Assembly: GCA_963585895.1 (NCBI GenBank)
Contig: CAUZXS010000171.1
Location: 69,501 to 133,500 of the forward strand
DNA: 64,000 nt
Direction: 5' to 3'
DNA from: Sepioteuthis lessoniana
Taxonomy: Eukaryota; Mollusca; Cephalopoda; Myopsida; Loliginidae
Numbering within the stretch: position 1 is the stretch's first letter; each line of letters starts with the position of its first letter. Shown in pieces: positions 11,695 to 23,314 of the stretch. Below the pieces are notes generated by a model that was not told the DNA's origin, did not search any database, and saw only the letters and a program-made list of their open reading frames with translations. The translations under genes were made by a program, and so were the position numbers.

Positions 11695-12490
11695 TTAAGT
11701 CTAACAAGATCTACACGACTTTTTTTCTCCGGTAGAATAAAAAAAAGAAATCGAGTTTTTATCCCTTATCGGGGGAAAAAGTATGGCAGAGTATCATAAA
11801 AATTCCAAAAACGGGCATTTTTTTTTCCTTATTTAGTTTTCCCGGTAAATTAAAGATTTTATATCTTATAAATAACAAAGAAATAACCGTTAACAAAAAA
11901 AGTATTGGGGGTAAATTAGCCAGAATTGAGTCAGAAAGTCGCATTGGACTTTCTGTCGGTTCGCCACCGAGGGAGGATGAGCTGAGATGGAGGAGAGAGA
12001 AATGAGTCTCTAGTGTATCGGAAGGAAAATGACTCAGGTTCAAATCATTCCATCTCCACAAAGTTTAGAGAGAAGCAAAAACAATAATAGAAAACTTTTT
12101 GAACTTGTAAAGAGACATACTTAGTTTCGTTTCTGACATACCTTTCACATACAATTACGACAGAATGAAGCAAGCAACTGGGCTTTCCATGAAAAAGAGG
12201 CGAATTTATCTCTTCAGCGAACGACAACGTAACCTGATAATTTCTTTCGTTCATTTCGCCCCGTACCCAAATTACGTCAGCCGTTTCTGAATTTAACCAA
12301 CCCCTCCACCGCATGTATAATGTGACACGAGGTCAATTTTAAAGCGAGAAGAGGTCTCACGTGCTCATTCATGATTGAGAGCAATACCAAAAATAGCTTA
12401 GCTTCATCATCGTTCTCTTGACGGAGGCAACGAAACCAATCCCACCTTTTTTTGAAGAGAAAGCAGGTGTTGTGAGGTGTCACCCGGAAA
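11693..12490. other. Mixed-composition single-copy DNA
   Basis: Less AT-rich than its surroundings at about 11930-12480. It contains a CRE-like attacgtcag (12272-12281) and an E-box cacgtg (12358-12363). Minus-strand frames (77-100 codons) have no domain support. It could be regulatory or unique spacer. Confidence 0.3.
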
Positions 12491-12492
12491 CC

Positions 12493-12495
<3 letters not shown>

Positions 12496-12567
<72 letters not shown>

Positions 12568-12586
12568 ATATATATATATATATTCT
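12496..12586. repeat. (CT)n(TA)n microsatellite
   Basis: About 34 CT units followed by about 9 TA units. Confidence 0.95.
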
Positions 12587-13080
12587 GAGAGAGACTGATT
12601 GGTTCCATACCAAGTCAGAATTTCAACTGTGTAACTTTAAGGTCTCCAAGGAAAATCTTACCCCAACAGATTTCCCCTCTCTGCAATTGCACAAAGGCGT
12701 TAACTAAAAAAATACTATTGCAATTTGGATAATTAAACAGCACTTCTATATGTCAATAAAGGCATACATTGTACACAACTTTGAGCGACGCGTTACTTTG
12801 CAGCGTATATTCCTTCATAATTCTAAAAAAAAAAAAAGCCTAAACAAGTATTTGCTAGGGAAAACAAAAGAAAGACAAGTCGAATCTACAAAATAGATAA
12901 AAACATTACAAATAAAGAAATTCATGAGCCACTGGATGGGTTGACCAACTCCATTGACCGAGTTATCCTTAAAAAAAAAATGCACATTCATATTCTCTAA
13001 AAAAGACCAGTAATAAATTTACCAGAAAAAAAAAGAAAAGTCAAAAAGAGTTTCAACATCACTCACCATCAACAAGCATT
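12587..13080. other. AT-rich DNA, no gene seen
   Basis: No repeat family or supported open frame recognised. Confidence 0.5.
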
Positions 13081-13135
13081 CTCTCTCGCGTACTCTCTCT
13101 TTCTCTTTCTCTGTCTCTGTCTGTCTGTCTGTCCG

Positions 13136-13182
<47 letters not shown>

Positions 13183-13206
13183 TATATATATATATATATA
13201 TATATT
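13081..13206. repeat. (CT)n/(CTGT)n/(TA)n microsatellite
   Basis: Imperfect pyrimidine repeat ending in a TA run directly before element C copy 2. Confidence 0.9.
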
Positions 13207-13219
13207 TCTAAAATGGTCT

Positions 13220-13926
13220 CTTGCCTAATTAGCTGGAGTAGTAGAACATGCCGACTGCATCTCATCAGAGGAGCAAGATTCTTCTATCAAGAGTCCAGTC
13301 GGTTGGGACTATTGAATATACCGATTGCATCTCTATAGAGGGGTAAGACCCCGCTCCAACGATTTTCCTTGATATGACACTATATTATCTGATAGTGAGG
13401 CTGCAGTACTGGAGCTTTGGAGAATGTGATATATCCATTCATTCTCATTACTCCTATCTCCACTTTGGCTCGGAACGGTTGTATCAGTTAGAATCCAATC
13501 TATTGGTTGAAAAAATATTTAACCATTTAACTGTGTGCAAATAAATGACTTATGATAAATTGACTTGTTAATGTTATCAAAATTGCAACTATTTAACCCC
13601 ATGCAAACAAATGTTATATACTAAAAAGATCTATTCAAGTTAAATATCAATACTTGAAACCATCTAACTGTGTGCTAAGAAATGATTTATACTAAATCGA
13701 ACTATTTGTATTTGATTGGAATAGTTATAATCATTTAATTGTGTGCTACGAATTGACTAATATTAGATTCAATTATTAGTGTTAGATAGCAATACTTGAA
13801 ACTATTCATATGTGAACGAAGAAACTATCTGTTTACAAATCATATATATCTAATATATTTATAATGAAGATTTCGTATTACATAACCTACAAGGGTTTAT
13901 ATTCCATAAAAACAAACCAACCAACC
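13220..13926 (+). mobile_element. Element C, copy 2 (707 bp, duplicated head)
   Basis: Flanked by aaaatggtct (13210-13219) and aaaatagtct (13927-13936), a 10-bp target duplication with one mismatch. The first ~70 bp of the head occur twice: a diverged version (ttagctggag ... ccgactgcatctc) and then the usual one from about 13288 (gtccagtcggttggg ... ccgattgcatctc). The ~60-70 bp tandem body follows (words catttaactgtgtgc, aatgacttat), then the tail ataacctacaagg and (ACCAA)n. Confidence 0.8.
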
Positions 13927-13991
13927 AAAATAGTCTACCCTCAATAACGAATCAATAATCAGTAAAACATATATGTATTTTTTCAGCCTAA

Positions 13992-14019
13992 TGCACACAC
14001 ACACACACACACACACACA

Positions 14020-14079
<60 letters not shown>

Positions 14080-14222
14080 TAAAATATTCAGTATGTTTGA
14101 ATGTAACTGCATGTAATCAAGGAAAAGGAAAAACAACGCACGATTAGATGACATTTATAAGAGCTTAAAATGTTCTAACTTTCAGAATAAAGCAATTTCC
14201 AGTTCAGGATGATCATTTTGTG

Positions 14223-14280
<58 letters not shown>
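13992..14280. repeat. (CA)n(TA)n at 13992-14076 and (TA)n at 14227-14280
   Basis: Two long dinucleotide runs with about 150 bp of ordinary sequence between them. Confidence 0.95.
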
Positions 14281-14282
<2 letters not shown>

Positions 14283-14880
14283 TGAACCAAATAATAAGAA
14301 TTTAGTAGTATATAGATGATTATTGAATTCTCTAGTTGTTCATTAGCATACGGCTCTGCTCACTCAATATGATACTTTTTAAAATGGTAACCAATATTGA
14401 CGCTATATTCTTTACACAATCTCGATATCTCCTGTGGCCAAAAAAGCAATATATCGGAGAATCGAATATCGATAGAATTCAACTATTCCAGTTGGACTTT
14501 AAATCCTTTCACATCCTTTCCTTTCTTATTTCTACACTACCTTTTTTTTAAAGATATATTTCTCTATAACAGGAGAGATTTTTTTCCCAATGGAAAGCAA
14601 AAGTCGTTAGAATAACCGGGAAATTACATTTTAAAAACAAGTACTAAACGAATTTAATGAAAAGAAATCGACACTTTTTGCATCCTTGGATAAGATCAAA
14701 ATTGATAACCGGATAATTGCTCCACTAATTAATTGTCTTTTATTTCTTGCATGGAAAATCCAATTATTAGACTGTCCGTGGGCGATTCCTGTTGATCAAG
14801 CCAAAAGGATTTCTATAGTGATCATATATTGGTAACTATCAATCGTCGATGAAAAACAACAAACACATAAAATCATATCA
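14281..14880. other. AT-rich DNA, no gene seen
   Basis: Two overlapping plus-strand frames at 14336-14615 lack coding features. Confidence 0.5.
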
Positions 14881-14882
14881 TT

Positions 14883-14910
14883 TTATATATATATATATTT
14901 ATATATATAT

Positions 14911-14968
<58 letters not shown>

Positions 14969-14972
14969 GTGT
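14883..14972. repeat. (TA)n(TG)n microsatellite
   Basis: TA run followed by a TG run of about 30 units. Confidence 0.95.
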
Positions 14973-15640
14973 GCATTTTTTTTTATTACAGATATATTTT
15001 ATTATGGTTTATAGACTTTCACTCCTTTCGAATTTAGTAATAAACAATATCTAATAATAATATATGTTTTAATTTTATCATAATTCACTAAAAATTATAA
15101 AATGCTGTTCTCTGTGAGTTGAGGAGAAAGTTAGCATTTTATAAATGATTCTAAGGTCGGTACTTATTTAAGATCAATACAATACGAACTTTTGCTTTCT
15201 AATAGTATCTGGATTAGATAGAATTTGAAAATAATTATTCAGTTGTCTGGTACAATTCAAACACTGTTGTATTATTTCAGAGAACGAGAGAGAGAGAGTG
15301 TTGAGAAGAGCTGTTACCGTCTTAGTCGACCGATCTTAGCAATGCCTTTTCACAACCAAGAGTAAATATGGCGTGATTAGAATTAATTCCCAAAATTAAT
15401 TAGTCATCTGACAGTTTAAGAAAGAAAATCATACGTGCATGGTTATGGAGCAGTAGGTTTTACTTTGTTTAGTCTGTCAAAGTTTTTAGCGTGATGCACT
15501 CCAAATACTGAGCACAAAGGTAATTAGATAGTTACAACAGTATAAATATCTGGTTTCGGAACCTGATTTCTCCGTTAGAGGGTGCTACTGGTGTTGGGTG
15601 TTTTGAGTGATAATAGCGTGGCCGAGCCAATTCCTCTCAA
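14973..15640. other. AT-rich DNA, no gene seen
   Basis: Contains a short GA run at 15284-15298. The segment agaagagctgttaccg near 15304 weakly resembles the right end of the window (about 63960-63990). Confidence 0.45.
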
Positions 15641-15772
15641 GATTAAAGACTGGCTTGCAATCAGTTTTTCTTCATCTAAAATGGTTGCCATACGAAGGTT
15701 GAAGATCCCAGTCTGTCTTACTATTTACCGAAAGTTAGATTCATACCTTTCCTATGGGTATTGGCCTTAAAA
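15641..15772 (-). mobile_element. SINE D fragment, decayed
   Basis: Reverse-strand match to the SINE D tail and core: cagtctgtcttactattta, then gattcatacctttcctatgggtatt. The tRNA-like head is absent. Confidence 0.6.
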
Positions 15773-15883
15773 TGAAAAAAAAGCTTTGTCCAGTTGTATT
15801 TTGTCTTCGGAATGGATGTAACAAAAATCAAGGTAGGTCAGTTTCCAGAAACACCGCTTTCTGTTTACTGTTACGAGAGGCAA

Positions 15884-15890
<7 letters not shown>

Positions 15891-15936
<46 letters not shown>
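15891..15936. repeat. (CT)n microsatellite
   Basis: About 22 CT units. Confidence 0.95.
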
Positions 15937-15939
<3 letters not shown>

Positions 15940-16089
15940 CACTTAGACGATCTCTGTTCTCGCCAGACTTCAAGTTCTTGAAAAAAGGGAAATTAATTTC
16001 ATGTTGACTATTGTCCGAAATATAAAAAAATGCGTTATAAACAATTTTAAAAAATATATATAAGTTAATAATACTCCTATAAATCCAGT

Positions 16090-16175
16090 TTTGGTTTCTC
16101 TGTTTAATGCTATATCAATCATTGTTGCTTATCTAATGCCAAAGAGATCCTTGTTGAAAACCAGTAGTGCTACAG
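16090..16175 (-). mobile_element. SINE B 3' tail fragment
   Basis: Reverse-strand tail words ttggtttctctgtttaat, catattgttgctt-like and taatgccaaag, followed by the start of the core. Head missing. Confidence 0.55.
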
Positions 16176-16305
16176 TTTAACCTACAGCACCAGTGTAAAT
16201 AATCAATAAAACCAAATAAAACATCCTTTAAAGAAGAAGAATCATAAAAAAACACTCTACGGCCTTTATTTTTTATAATCAACATCTTATAGTACTTGTG
16301 TAATA

Positions 16306-16478
16306 AAGAACCTCGTTTAGCCTACTATTTACCTGTACCAGGAAGTAGAATAATTAAATGCGTACATTTCCCAATAGTATTAGCGCTACGTGAAATGGAA
16401 ACAGCCTCATCCTGGATTTGAACTCAGGCCACCGTATCCATTTACTACGACAATAACTATGACACCACACATTCCAAA
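16306..16478 (-). mobile_element. SINE D with tRNA-like head
   Basis: Read on the minus strand: A-box-like tgtggtgtcatagttattg, B-box-like gagttcaaatcc (plus strand ggatttgaactc), then the shared core (plus strand tttcccaatagtattagcgc and cctactattta). The tail is truncated. Head type matches 31329-31575 and 52989-53215. Confidence 0.75.
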
Positions 16479-16479
16479 C

Positions 16480-16541
16480 ACAAACACACACACACACACA
16501 CATACACACACTCACACACATACACAAACATACATACACAA

Positions 16542-16572
<31 letters not shown>

Positions 16573-16617
16573 AATTTTCCTATACCAGAAATTTAATATA
16601 TATATATATATATATAT
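16480..16617. repeat. (CA)n(TA)n microsatellites
   Basis: CA-rich run at 16480-16558, TA at 16558-16572 and again at 16598-16617. Confidence 0.9.
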
Positions 16618-17250
16618 CGTTTAAACTAGCAGAGAACCTTATAAATAACTGAGTGGAATTTACGCGTATTCAGCGTTTATGCTACAATATTACAGACTTT
16701 AGTATGTAAACCTAACAGTGTTTAATACACTTAAAAAAAATAAAAATATCATTGGGTTGATCGGTTACCCTGCGTAGACAGTTACTTCAACTAGTCGATA
16801 AATAAGTGTGTTGAGCAATAACTGATGAACGATCAAGAAATCCGCAAACATACACGCATGTATGTTTACATATAAAAGTCAATGTTGGAAAATATCAAGG
16901 CATTTTATATGTATTATGTTTCTATTTCTACGAGAATTAATCTCTTTGTACAATTCTGTATGTTAATATATTTCTTACTATAATTCCTTTTATATATGTC
17001 TACCCGCACTTTTTTTTTTCATACGGATCTACTGTCTGGGAATAGGGGACCGTTGTAATAAGTGGATTGCTTGAAGGTACTGGCTCTAGTTAACAAAACC
17101 TGCACCGACATTGACGTCTTCCTTAGAAAAACGACCCGCGTTAATAGAAATAAATACATAAATGTAATCGTTTTTTCCATAATTCTTAACTTGCTATACA
17201 TCTTAATTCCAAGGAGTCATTGAAAAAAAAAAAGAAGAACCTTTGATGAG
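16618..17250. other. AT-rich DNA, no gene seen
   Basis: No repeat family or supported open frame recognised. Confidence 0.5.
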
Positions 17251-17293
17251 TCAACCATCATCTTAGAACATTTTTTCTTTCCACAATCTCAAG

Positions 17294-17507
17294 TTGCGGC
17301 ACCCGCTCACTGGGGATTAGTGGTCAATCTTCTGATGTAGTGGACAATACAGATACTGGTCACTTTCAACTCGAGATTCCCCGGGCAGAACCTGTTTCTT
17401 CAAGTAGCAGCCGGCCAAACAGCAGGGGACATAACTCGGCAGCCGTGCGCAGCAATTATAGACCAAATGAAGAGGCCGAATCGAAATGGAAGGCCATGTT
17501 CATATAA
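17294..17507 (+). CDS. Candidate terminal exon of an unidentified gene
   Basis: A polypyrimidine stretch (cattttttctttcc) and an AAG acceptor at 17291-17293 precede an open frame of 70 codons ending in TAA at 17505-17507. The first complete codon would be TGC at 17295. The predicted peptide starts CGTRSLGISGQSSDVV, has a Ser-rich middle (EPVSSSSSRPNSRG) and ends NEEAESKWKAMFI. It is hydrophilic, as expected for a C-terminal tail. Base composition is about 50% GC, against about 35% around it, and codon use is even rather than AT-driven. There is no ATG at its start and no homolog that I recognise. It matches none of the repeat families in this window. The 5' exons would lie elsewhere; a lone chance frame is possible. 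Confidence 0.35.
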
Positions 17508-17764
17508 AAACCGTTAGAGGGAAAAAATACCATATTTCTATGACGCCGAATACAGTTAGTTGTAAAGTGGGTTCAGGATAGGTCAGTTTTTAATTCACTT
17601 GACCTTTTCATCTCTTGCTACTCGGGAAGTTAAAGCGATGGGAGGTCACACCTATGACACTGTCATTTATTCTTGTTTGTTTATGCGTTTCACTTACTTA
17701 TTATTAACGTTATTAATGATATTCAGGAATTTTTATCTGCCTATTCAATTATACATCTTTAAAT

Positions 17765-17830
<66 letters not shown>
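17765..17830. repeat. (CA)n(TA)n microsatellite
   Basis: CA run followed by TA run. Confidence 0.95.
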
Positions 17831-17832
<2 letters not shown>

Positions 17833-18046
17833 CATGTTTCGGGTGAAAGGTTCATAGGCTGACCAAGCAGTCTTATGAAATATAACAAAATGAGGTTTTC
17901 TTTCCAATAGAGAACCCCTTGCGGTTCACACTCTTCTCCTTTTCGCGTTGCCGTGCTTGGAGCCCATTGATCGGAAAAGTCAGCAGCAGCAGATATGACG
18001 TTATCATATGAACTTTTCAGCTCGTGAACTTTTCAGTCATTCCTCG

Positions 18047-18119
<73 letters not shown>
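17831..18119. repeat. Unique spacer then long (TA)n
   Basis: 17831-18046 has mixed composition, including a direct duplication of tgaacttttcag. 18047-18119 is a TA run with a single C interruption. Confidence 0.8.
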
Positions 18120-18120
<1 letters not shown>

Positions 18121-18661
18121 AAGACAACGGAAAATAAAACTGATATACCAGGAAAACCTCATGGGAAATCAAGTCTATACGTAACAAGGGAAAGAAGATC
18201 GGTTTATCTTTTTAATATCTATTTATACATATTCATTTTATTCGATTAAATTTCCTATATTTATTTTTATAAATCGTATATGGATTATGTTTTGGGTCTC
18301 TTCATATGATCTGTTTAATTATTTTGTGAAGAAGGGGATGTATACAACTATAATTTGGTGCATGATCCTCAAGGAAAATAGTAAATAAAAAACATAAGAT
18401 AAAAAAACGAAACGAAACGACTCATTTTAGTTTCAAAATTTTGCCCATACAGGATACATATTTCAAAAAATAAAAAAATAGATATAAAATGAAATAAATA
18501 AAAATAAATATTCAAAAGTGCATAAACTTCTATGTTTTTTTGTTTTGTTTTGTATTTTTTTTAGAAAAAACTTCATTTCCTTATATAATAATCCTTTTAT
18601 ATCAGTTTAATTTTGCATATTGTCTTCTTTTTCATACTCCATCGGAATTTATTCCAAAACC

Positions 18662-18699
<38 letters not shown>

Positions 18700-18950
18700 T
18701 TGGTTGTAAAATAAAATCCGACGGAGTGTGAAAAGCTGAACAATACTTATCAGGCGTTCACGCTGAGTGGGTGATATTTAGTTGATCACCTGGCTCCAGG
18801 AAACCGTTCCTTCCGGTAATACTTGGAGTAAGTTAATCATTTGGTGCCTGAGACTCCCTTAAAGAGAAATGCTGGGGTATTAAGCATTTTTGTGACGGCC
18901 ATGCATAATTCTGTTTTAATGCGTGACCTTCATTTAAATGACTTCATACC
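18120..18950. other. AT-rich DNA, no gene seen
   Basis: (TA)n at 18666-18697; 18735-18900 is less AT-rich but has no supported open frame. Confidence 0.5.
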
Positions 18951-18985
18951 AAATTTGACTTGATGGGAATTAGCCAAATCAATCC

Positions 18986-19022
<37 letters not shown>

Positions 19023-19052
19023 GATTGATTTGGCTAATTCACACCAAGTCAA

Positions 19053-19100
<48 letters not shown>

Positions 19101-19236
19101 GTATATATATATATATATATATACGAAATTCATATCAAATTTGACTTGATGGGAATTAGCCAAATCAATCCTTCATATATATATATATATATATATATAA
19201 AGGATTGATTTGGCTAATTCACACCAAGTCAAATTT
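18951..19236. repeat. Duplicated TA-centred palindrome (fold-back)
   Basis: Two copies, 186 bp apart, of a hairpin-forming unit. Copy 1 has arms at 18952-18987 and 19019-19054; copy 2 at 19138-19173 and 19200-19235. In each, the left arm (tttgacttgatgggaatt ... aatcaatcc) and the right arm are complementary over ~36 bp with two mismatches, separated by a (TA)n loop of about 25-30 bp. Further (TA)n runs separate and follow the copies. The arms are near identical between copies. A fold-back MITE or a templated duplication at a TA repeat would both fit. Confidence 0.85.
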
Positions 19237-19261
19237 GTATATATATATATATATATATATA

Positions 19262-19485
19262 TACGAACGAGGTTCGTTCGAAAATTCATAAGATTCACCC
19301 AACTGTTAGATTTGGCTTACATCTTTCACCATTTTATGGGTCACAGTAGCACAGAACTTGACAGAAAATTGAATGAGTTTTTCAAGTTTTATTAGAAATA
19401 ATAATATATTGCTGCAACAAAAGTGTTCTGTTATAGCTTAGTAAGTCTTATAGTAAGGCTTAGAACTCTTTGAATGACCCTCGTA
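19262..19485. mobile_element. Mariner-type MITE
   Basis: Terminal inverted repeats of the type tacgaggttcgttcgaaaa / (reverse) tacgagggtcattcaaagag, about 224 bp long, inside (TA)n. Internal sequence (ttgctgcaacaaaagtgttc, agtaaggcttagaactc) matches the element at 52203-52395. It is non-coding. The terminus resembles the left end of the mariner at 44661 (cgaggatcatt). Confidence 0.65.
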
Positions 19486-20074
19486 TATATATATATAAAT
19501 ATAATAAACAAAGACACCATAGGTAATTACAGTTGGAGAACTAAATAAAACAATAAAACAACGAAGGACCTTTTCGTCCTGCACACATATATATATATAT
19601 ATATATATATAAATATAACCACTATATTCATTCATTTGCTTAAATGCCTCTCTTAAAAAAAGAAAGAAAAAAAACAAATTCAAACTATCCCATACATTAA
19701 AAAAGTTTGACTCACCTAAACTTGAGACTATTAGCGAAATATAAATGTTTATTATTTAAGAATATGATTTTTTTTATAATAAGTGAAAATAGCTGTTAAT
19801 CAATTATTCGTTTTCACGTGAATAAAGGGAATATGGCCATTAAAATCTTTGTGCGTTCTAAACGAAAACACAAAATAGGAATATTTCCCTCGCACCAGAA
19901 AACAAAAATTAATTTCTCCTGAATAATTTATTCTAAACATGTTAGAACAGACAATCCTACATGTGCTTGAACTACACAAAATTGGATAGGTGAAATTTAA
20001 CTTAGTTAAAACCTTAGAAAATGAAAGGGAGACTTTTTTCTCTCCTCCTTAACCTCTCATATATCTTGTTCCAG
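19486..20074. other. AT-rich DNA with a short (TA)n
   Basis: (TA)n at about 19586-19612. No gene seen. The final 40 bases are pyrimidine-rich and end in ttgttccag, a good splice acceptor for the next entry. Confidence 0.5.
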
Positions 20075-20279
20075 CCTGTCACTGGATAAAAATCTCAGAG
20101 GGAGCAGCGTTATTTTTGAGCCACCAAAGCATATAGCATTAGAAATCCTGGAATGCAGCATGGTGGATATGAGTAGGGTCAACAGCGTGCTTTCCCAGAT
20201 GCAAAGGAGAAGAACCTCACAGGTCAACGGTCAGGATCAAATACTTTACTTAAGTAACTACTGCAACTCATCTCCAAGA
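20075..20279 (+). CDS. Candidate internal exon of an unidentified gene
   Basis: A pyrimidine-rich tract ending ttgttccag precedes an open frame of 68 codons, which runs to a possible donor (cca aga | gtgagg) at 20280. The frame begins LSLDKNLRGSSVIFEPPKH, continues with ALEILECSMVDMSRVNSVLS and QMQRRRTSQ, and the exon length is compatible with an intact phase. Composition is higher in GC than the flanks, and the peptide looks like an amphipathic helical segment. I do not recognise the family. The frame stays open to a TAA at 20361-20363, but from about 20335 it reads into the decayed LINE, so the real exon, if any, ends before that. The donor choice is inference. Confidence 0.35.
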
Positions 20280-20334
20280 GTGAGGTCTATTGATGAGAAA
20301 CAGTCAAAAAAAGAATACCTTGACTCTAATCCAA

Positions 20335-23270
20335 ATTGTGTCGCCGTTCACGTAGGTAAATAAAGGTTACTTTCGGCTGGTGTAGGAGATCTGGCCCCAG
20401 TATTTGAAAAATCAGTTACAAAGTCCAAACACAACATAATTTGATGCAAAAACAGGATTAACATAGCAAGTTTTAACGTTATGAAAAAAAAAACAACAAA
20501 AAAAAAAAAAACAACGACCCGACCTTATAGTATCTGCAGTCAATCACAATATAGACATTATATGCGCGCAAGTACATAGATATTACCGCAGTGAACTAGA
20601 ATTAAAATACCATGACACCGGTAATTTTCATTCTTTGTCTCGTCATCAATATGGAAAAACACCGTCAGTGCCCACAGAGGAGTTGTAGGAATGTTTCACA
20701 GTCTTAAAATCGGTAAATACCATTGAGAAAATCCAACCAAGAATGGTGCTTGCTACACTTAATGGCAGCCCCTTCACAACGATTATTCCTTACTACAGTC
20801 CTACCAAAACTATGATGAATTTGATATCATCACCTTCTGCGACTGGTAATGTCCCCTTCCTTGGCATATATCCAAACATAACTTTCTAATCATCGGTAGA
20901 GACACGAATGCTCAAATAGGCAAAGGTAAAAATTGTGAATTTGGCTTACAAATTTGCCAAATAGAAATGGTGAATATCAAATAGTTATTTCCTCTGAAAA
21001 CAGTCTTTAATGCCGAAACTCTAAATTCGATGAAAAGGGAAAGAAAACTAAGGACTTACACCAACCCAAATAACACAAAAGCACAACTAGATTATATACT
21101 CAAAAACAAGAAGTGGATGAATACCTCTCTGAACTGTGAATCTTTACTCACTGTCTTGAAGGAGAACCTTCTGATCACAGAATCATATCGGAAAAGATAT
21201 GCCTGAGTCTATGCAGAAACAAGACATCAAAGTCACACGTTATAACTATTCCTCACTTACCAATAGAGATATAAATAATAGATATACTGTAACTGTAAGA
21301 AACGAATTCGAAACTTTTCAGAAGATATTTGAGACACATTCTCCAAATGATGAATATGAAAACATCATTACCGCCCACTTGCTAGCAGCAGCCAGCAATC
21401 GAACCAAAAGCCAAATTTTCAGTCTCATGGGAGTCACTAGCCGTAAAGAAGAAATGAGATAACTTTTAAAAAATGCGTCCTGTATCAAATAAAAAAAAAC
21501 AAGAAATGCTAACGCGCTGAAACTTAAGAGAGTCTAGAAAGAACTAACCAACAAATGCCAAACAGAAGAATTAGAAAACATTCAAGGTCACATCGAAACT
21601 CGTTAGAAGATTGACAATCATGAATAGCATGACTGACATTAAATGAAGTGAGCGGAAGGAAGAGCACGTTCCGAGCAAAATTAAAAGCTGCCAGCAAAAA
21701 AGAACAAAAGTGGAAAGAACATTTCAAGAATCCGATCAAAGACCCTCCTGAAATCTCTTACAGACACATCCATAAATCATTAATGGCCAACAAGATATCA
21801 AACTAAGACAGCGTACGGAAGAAGAACTTCATACAGTTTTTTTAATAAAAATTAGAAAAGAAAAGATATAAGTTTTGACAAAATACCCGCTGAAGTTTGG
21901 AAAGCAAGAAAATTTGACGGCATACTTCTCCGATTATGCAACACAGTCTACAAAAAAAAACTCAAAACAAGAAATGGAAGAAAGGCTGCCTCTTTACTTT
22001 TCCCAAGCAAGGTAACCAAGGAATCACAAACAACTTCTGCAATAGCAACTAAAGTTTATAATACTCTGCTTCTCAATCCTATCTAATCTGAAATCAATAA
22101 AAAATGAAAGAAAAACCAGAATGGTTTTCGAAGGAATCACTCCACAACTTCAATGATTCTGACAATCCTTCGAATTGCTAGAATACGAGCAAAGAATCTT
22201 GGAACAACACAACTATTTGCTGATTTCTCAAAAGAATTCGGTTCTATACACAGAGAAAAGGTGAAGAAAATACCACTTGTATATGGTCTTCCCAAAGAAT
22301 ATTTTAAACTATAATGATTCTTTACAAAACCACGAAAGCAATGGTTCACTACTTGAAGCAGACACTGACTTCCTCGACATTGTCACAGGAGTTTTTAAGG
22401 CAATATATTAGCACCATATTTGTTTATACTCAGCCTTGACTACATACTTCAAACATTGATATATCTAATAAAATAAAATGTTTTTACGTTGAAAAAAGCA
22501 AGAAAGCAGACAATTTTCCGCAGGAACTTTGACAGATGTAGACTTCGCGGATTACCAAGCACTTCTCGCAATTATATCAGGTAAAAAAAATCCCGAATGC
22601 AGAGCCTAAAGCAAGAAGCAGGAGGTACTGGTTTCTAGATGAATGAAAATAAAACAGAGTTCATGTGTTTTGAAAAAAGGAGACACTTCCACTCTAAGTA
22701 GCCAGCCTTTAAAATTAGTTGACCAGTTCACATGGTAGCAAGATTTCATCTACTTAAATTCAAGTCAAGATACGCTAAGTGAAGTCGTGATATACTTTTG
22801 ACGAGCTATTGATCGTATGGAAATTTAATCTATCCGATCAAAGAATTTCTTCCATACTGTTGCTGTGACCATACAACAATATAGTTCCCCGCATGGACAC
22901 TAACTAAACACATGGAGAAAAAGCTAAATTAAAATTACAAAAGAATGATGCGTGCCGTCTTGAACAACTCCTGGAAGCAACAAACTACAAAATGGCAGCG
23001 GAACAACCACCTGCCCCCTATCTCACAAACTATTCTTGTTAAACGAAAAAGACATATGAAACACTGCTGGAGAAGCAAAGACGAACTCATAACCGATATT
23101 ACCTTATGGACTTCTGCATATGAACGTGTCAGTGTTGGCTGGTCAGCAAAGGACTTACTTACATATGTACCTACACAGGATGCAGCCCAGAAGAACTGCC
23201 GGGAATAATGGATGATAGAGATGGATGGTGAAAGAGAGTCAGTAAATTCGGTCCTGTCGGTGCGACTTTA
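20335..23270 (+). pseudogene. LINE-1 of this window (AP-endonuclease / RT), heavily decayed copy
   Basis: Collinear with the better copy at 34664-38447. Recognisable segments: the N-terminal part (around 20360-20430, cagtatttgaaaaatcag), the endonuclease region with decayed GDINAQIG and IDYVL counterparts (20880-21110), the linker (21230-21760), the RT region (21880-22700) and the C-terminal segment at 22945-23205, which reads NNSWKQQTTKWQRNNHLPPI and HMKHCWRSKDELITD. Many stops and indels; no catalytic function possible. The 3' end at about 23265 passes into (GATA)n instead of the (TGA)n tail of the other copies. Confidence 0.8.
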
Positions 23271-23271
23271 T

Positions 23272-23272
<1 letters not shown>

Positions 23273-23314
<42 letters not shown>
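23273..23314. repeat. (GATA)n microsatellite
   Basis: About 10 units, directly between the LINE remnant and the LTR. Confidence 0.95.
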
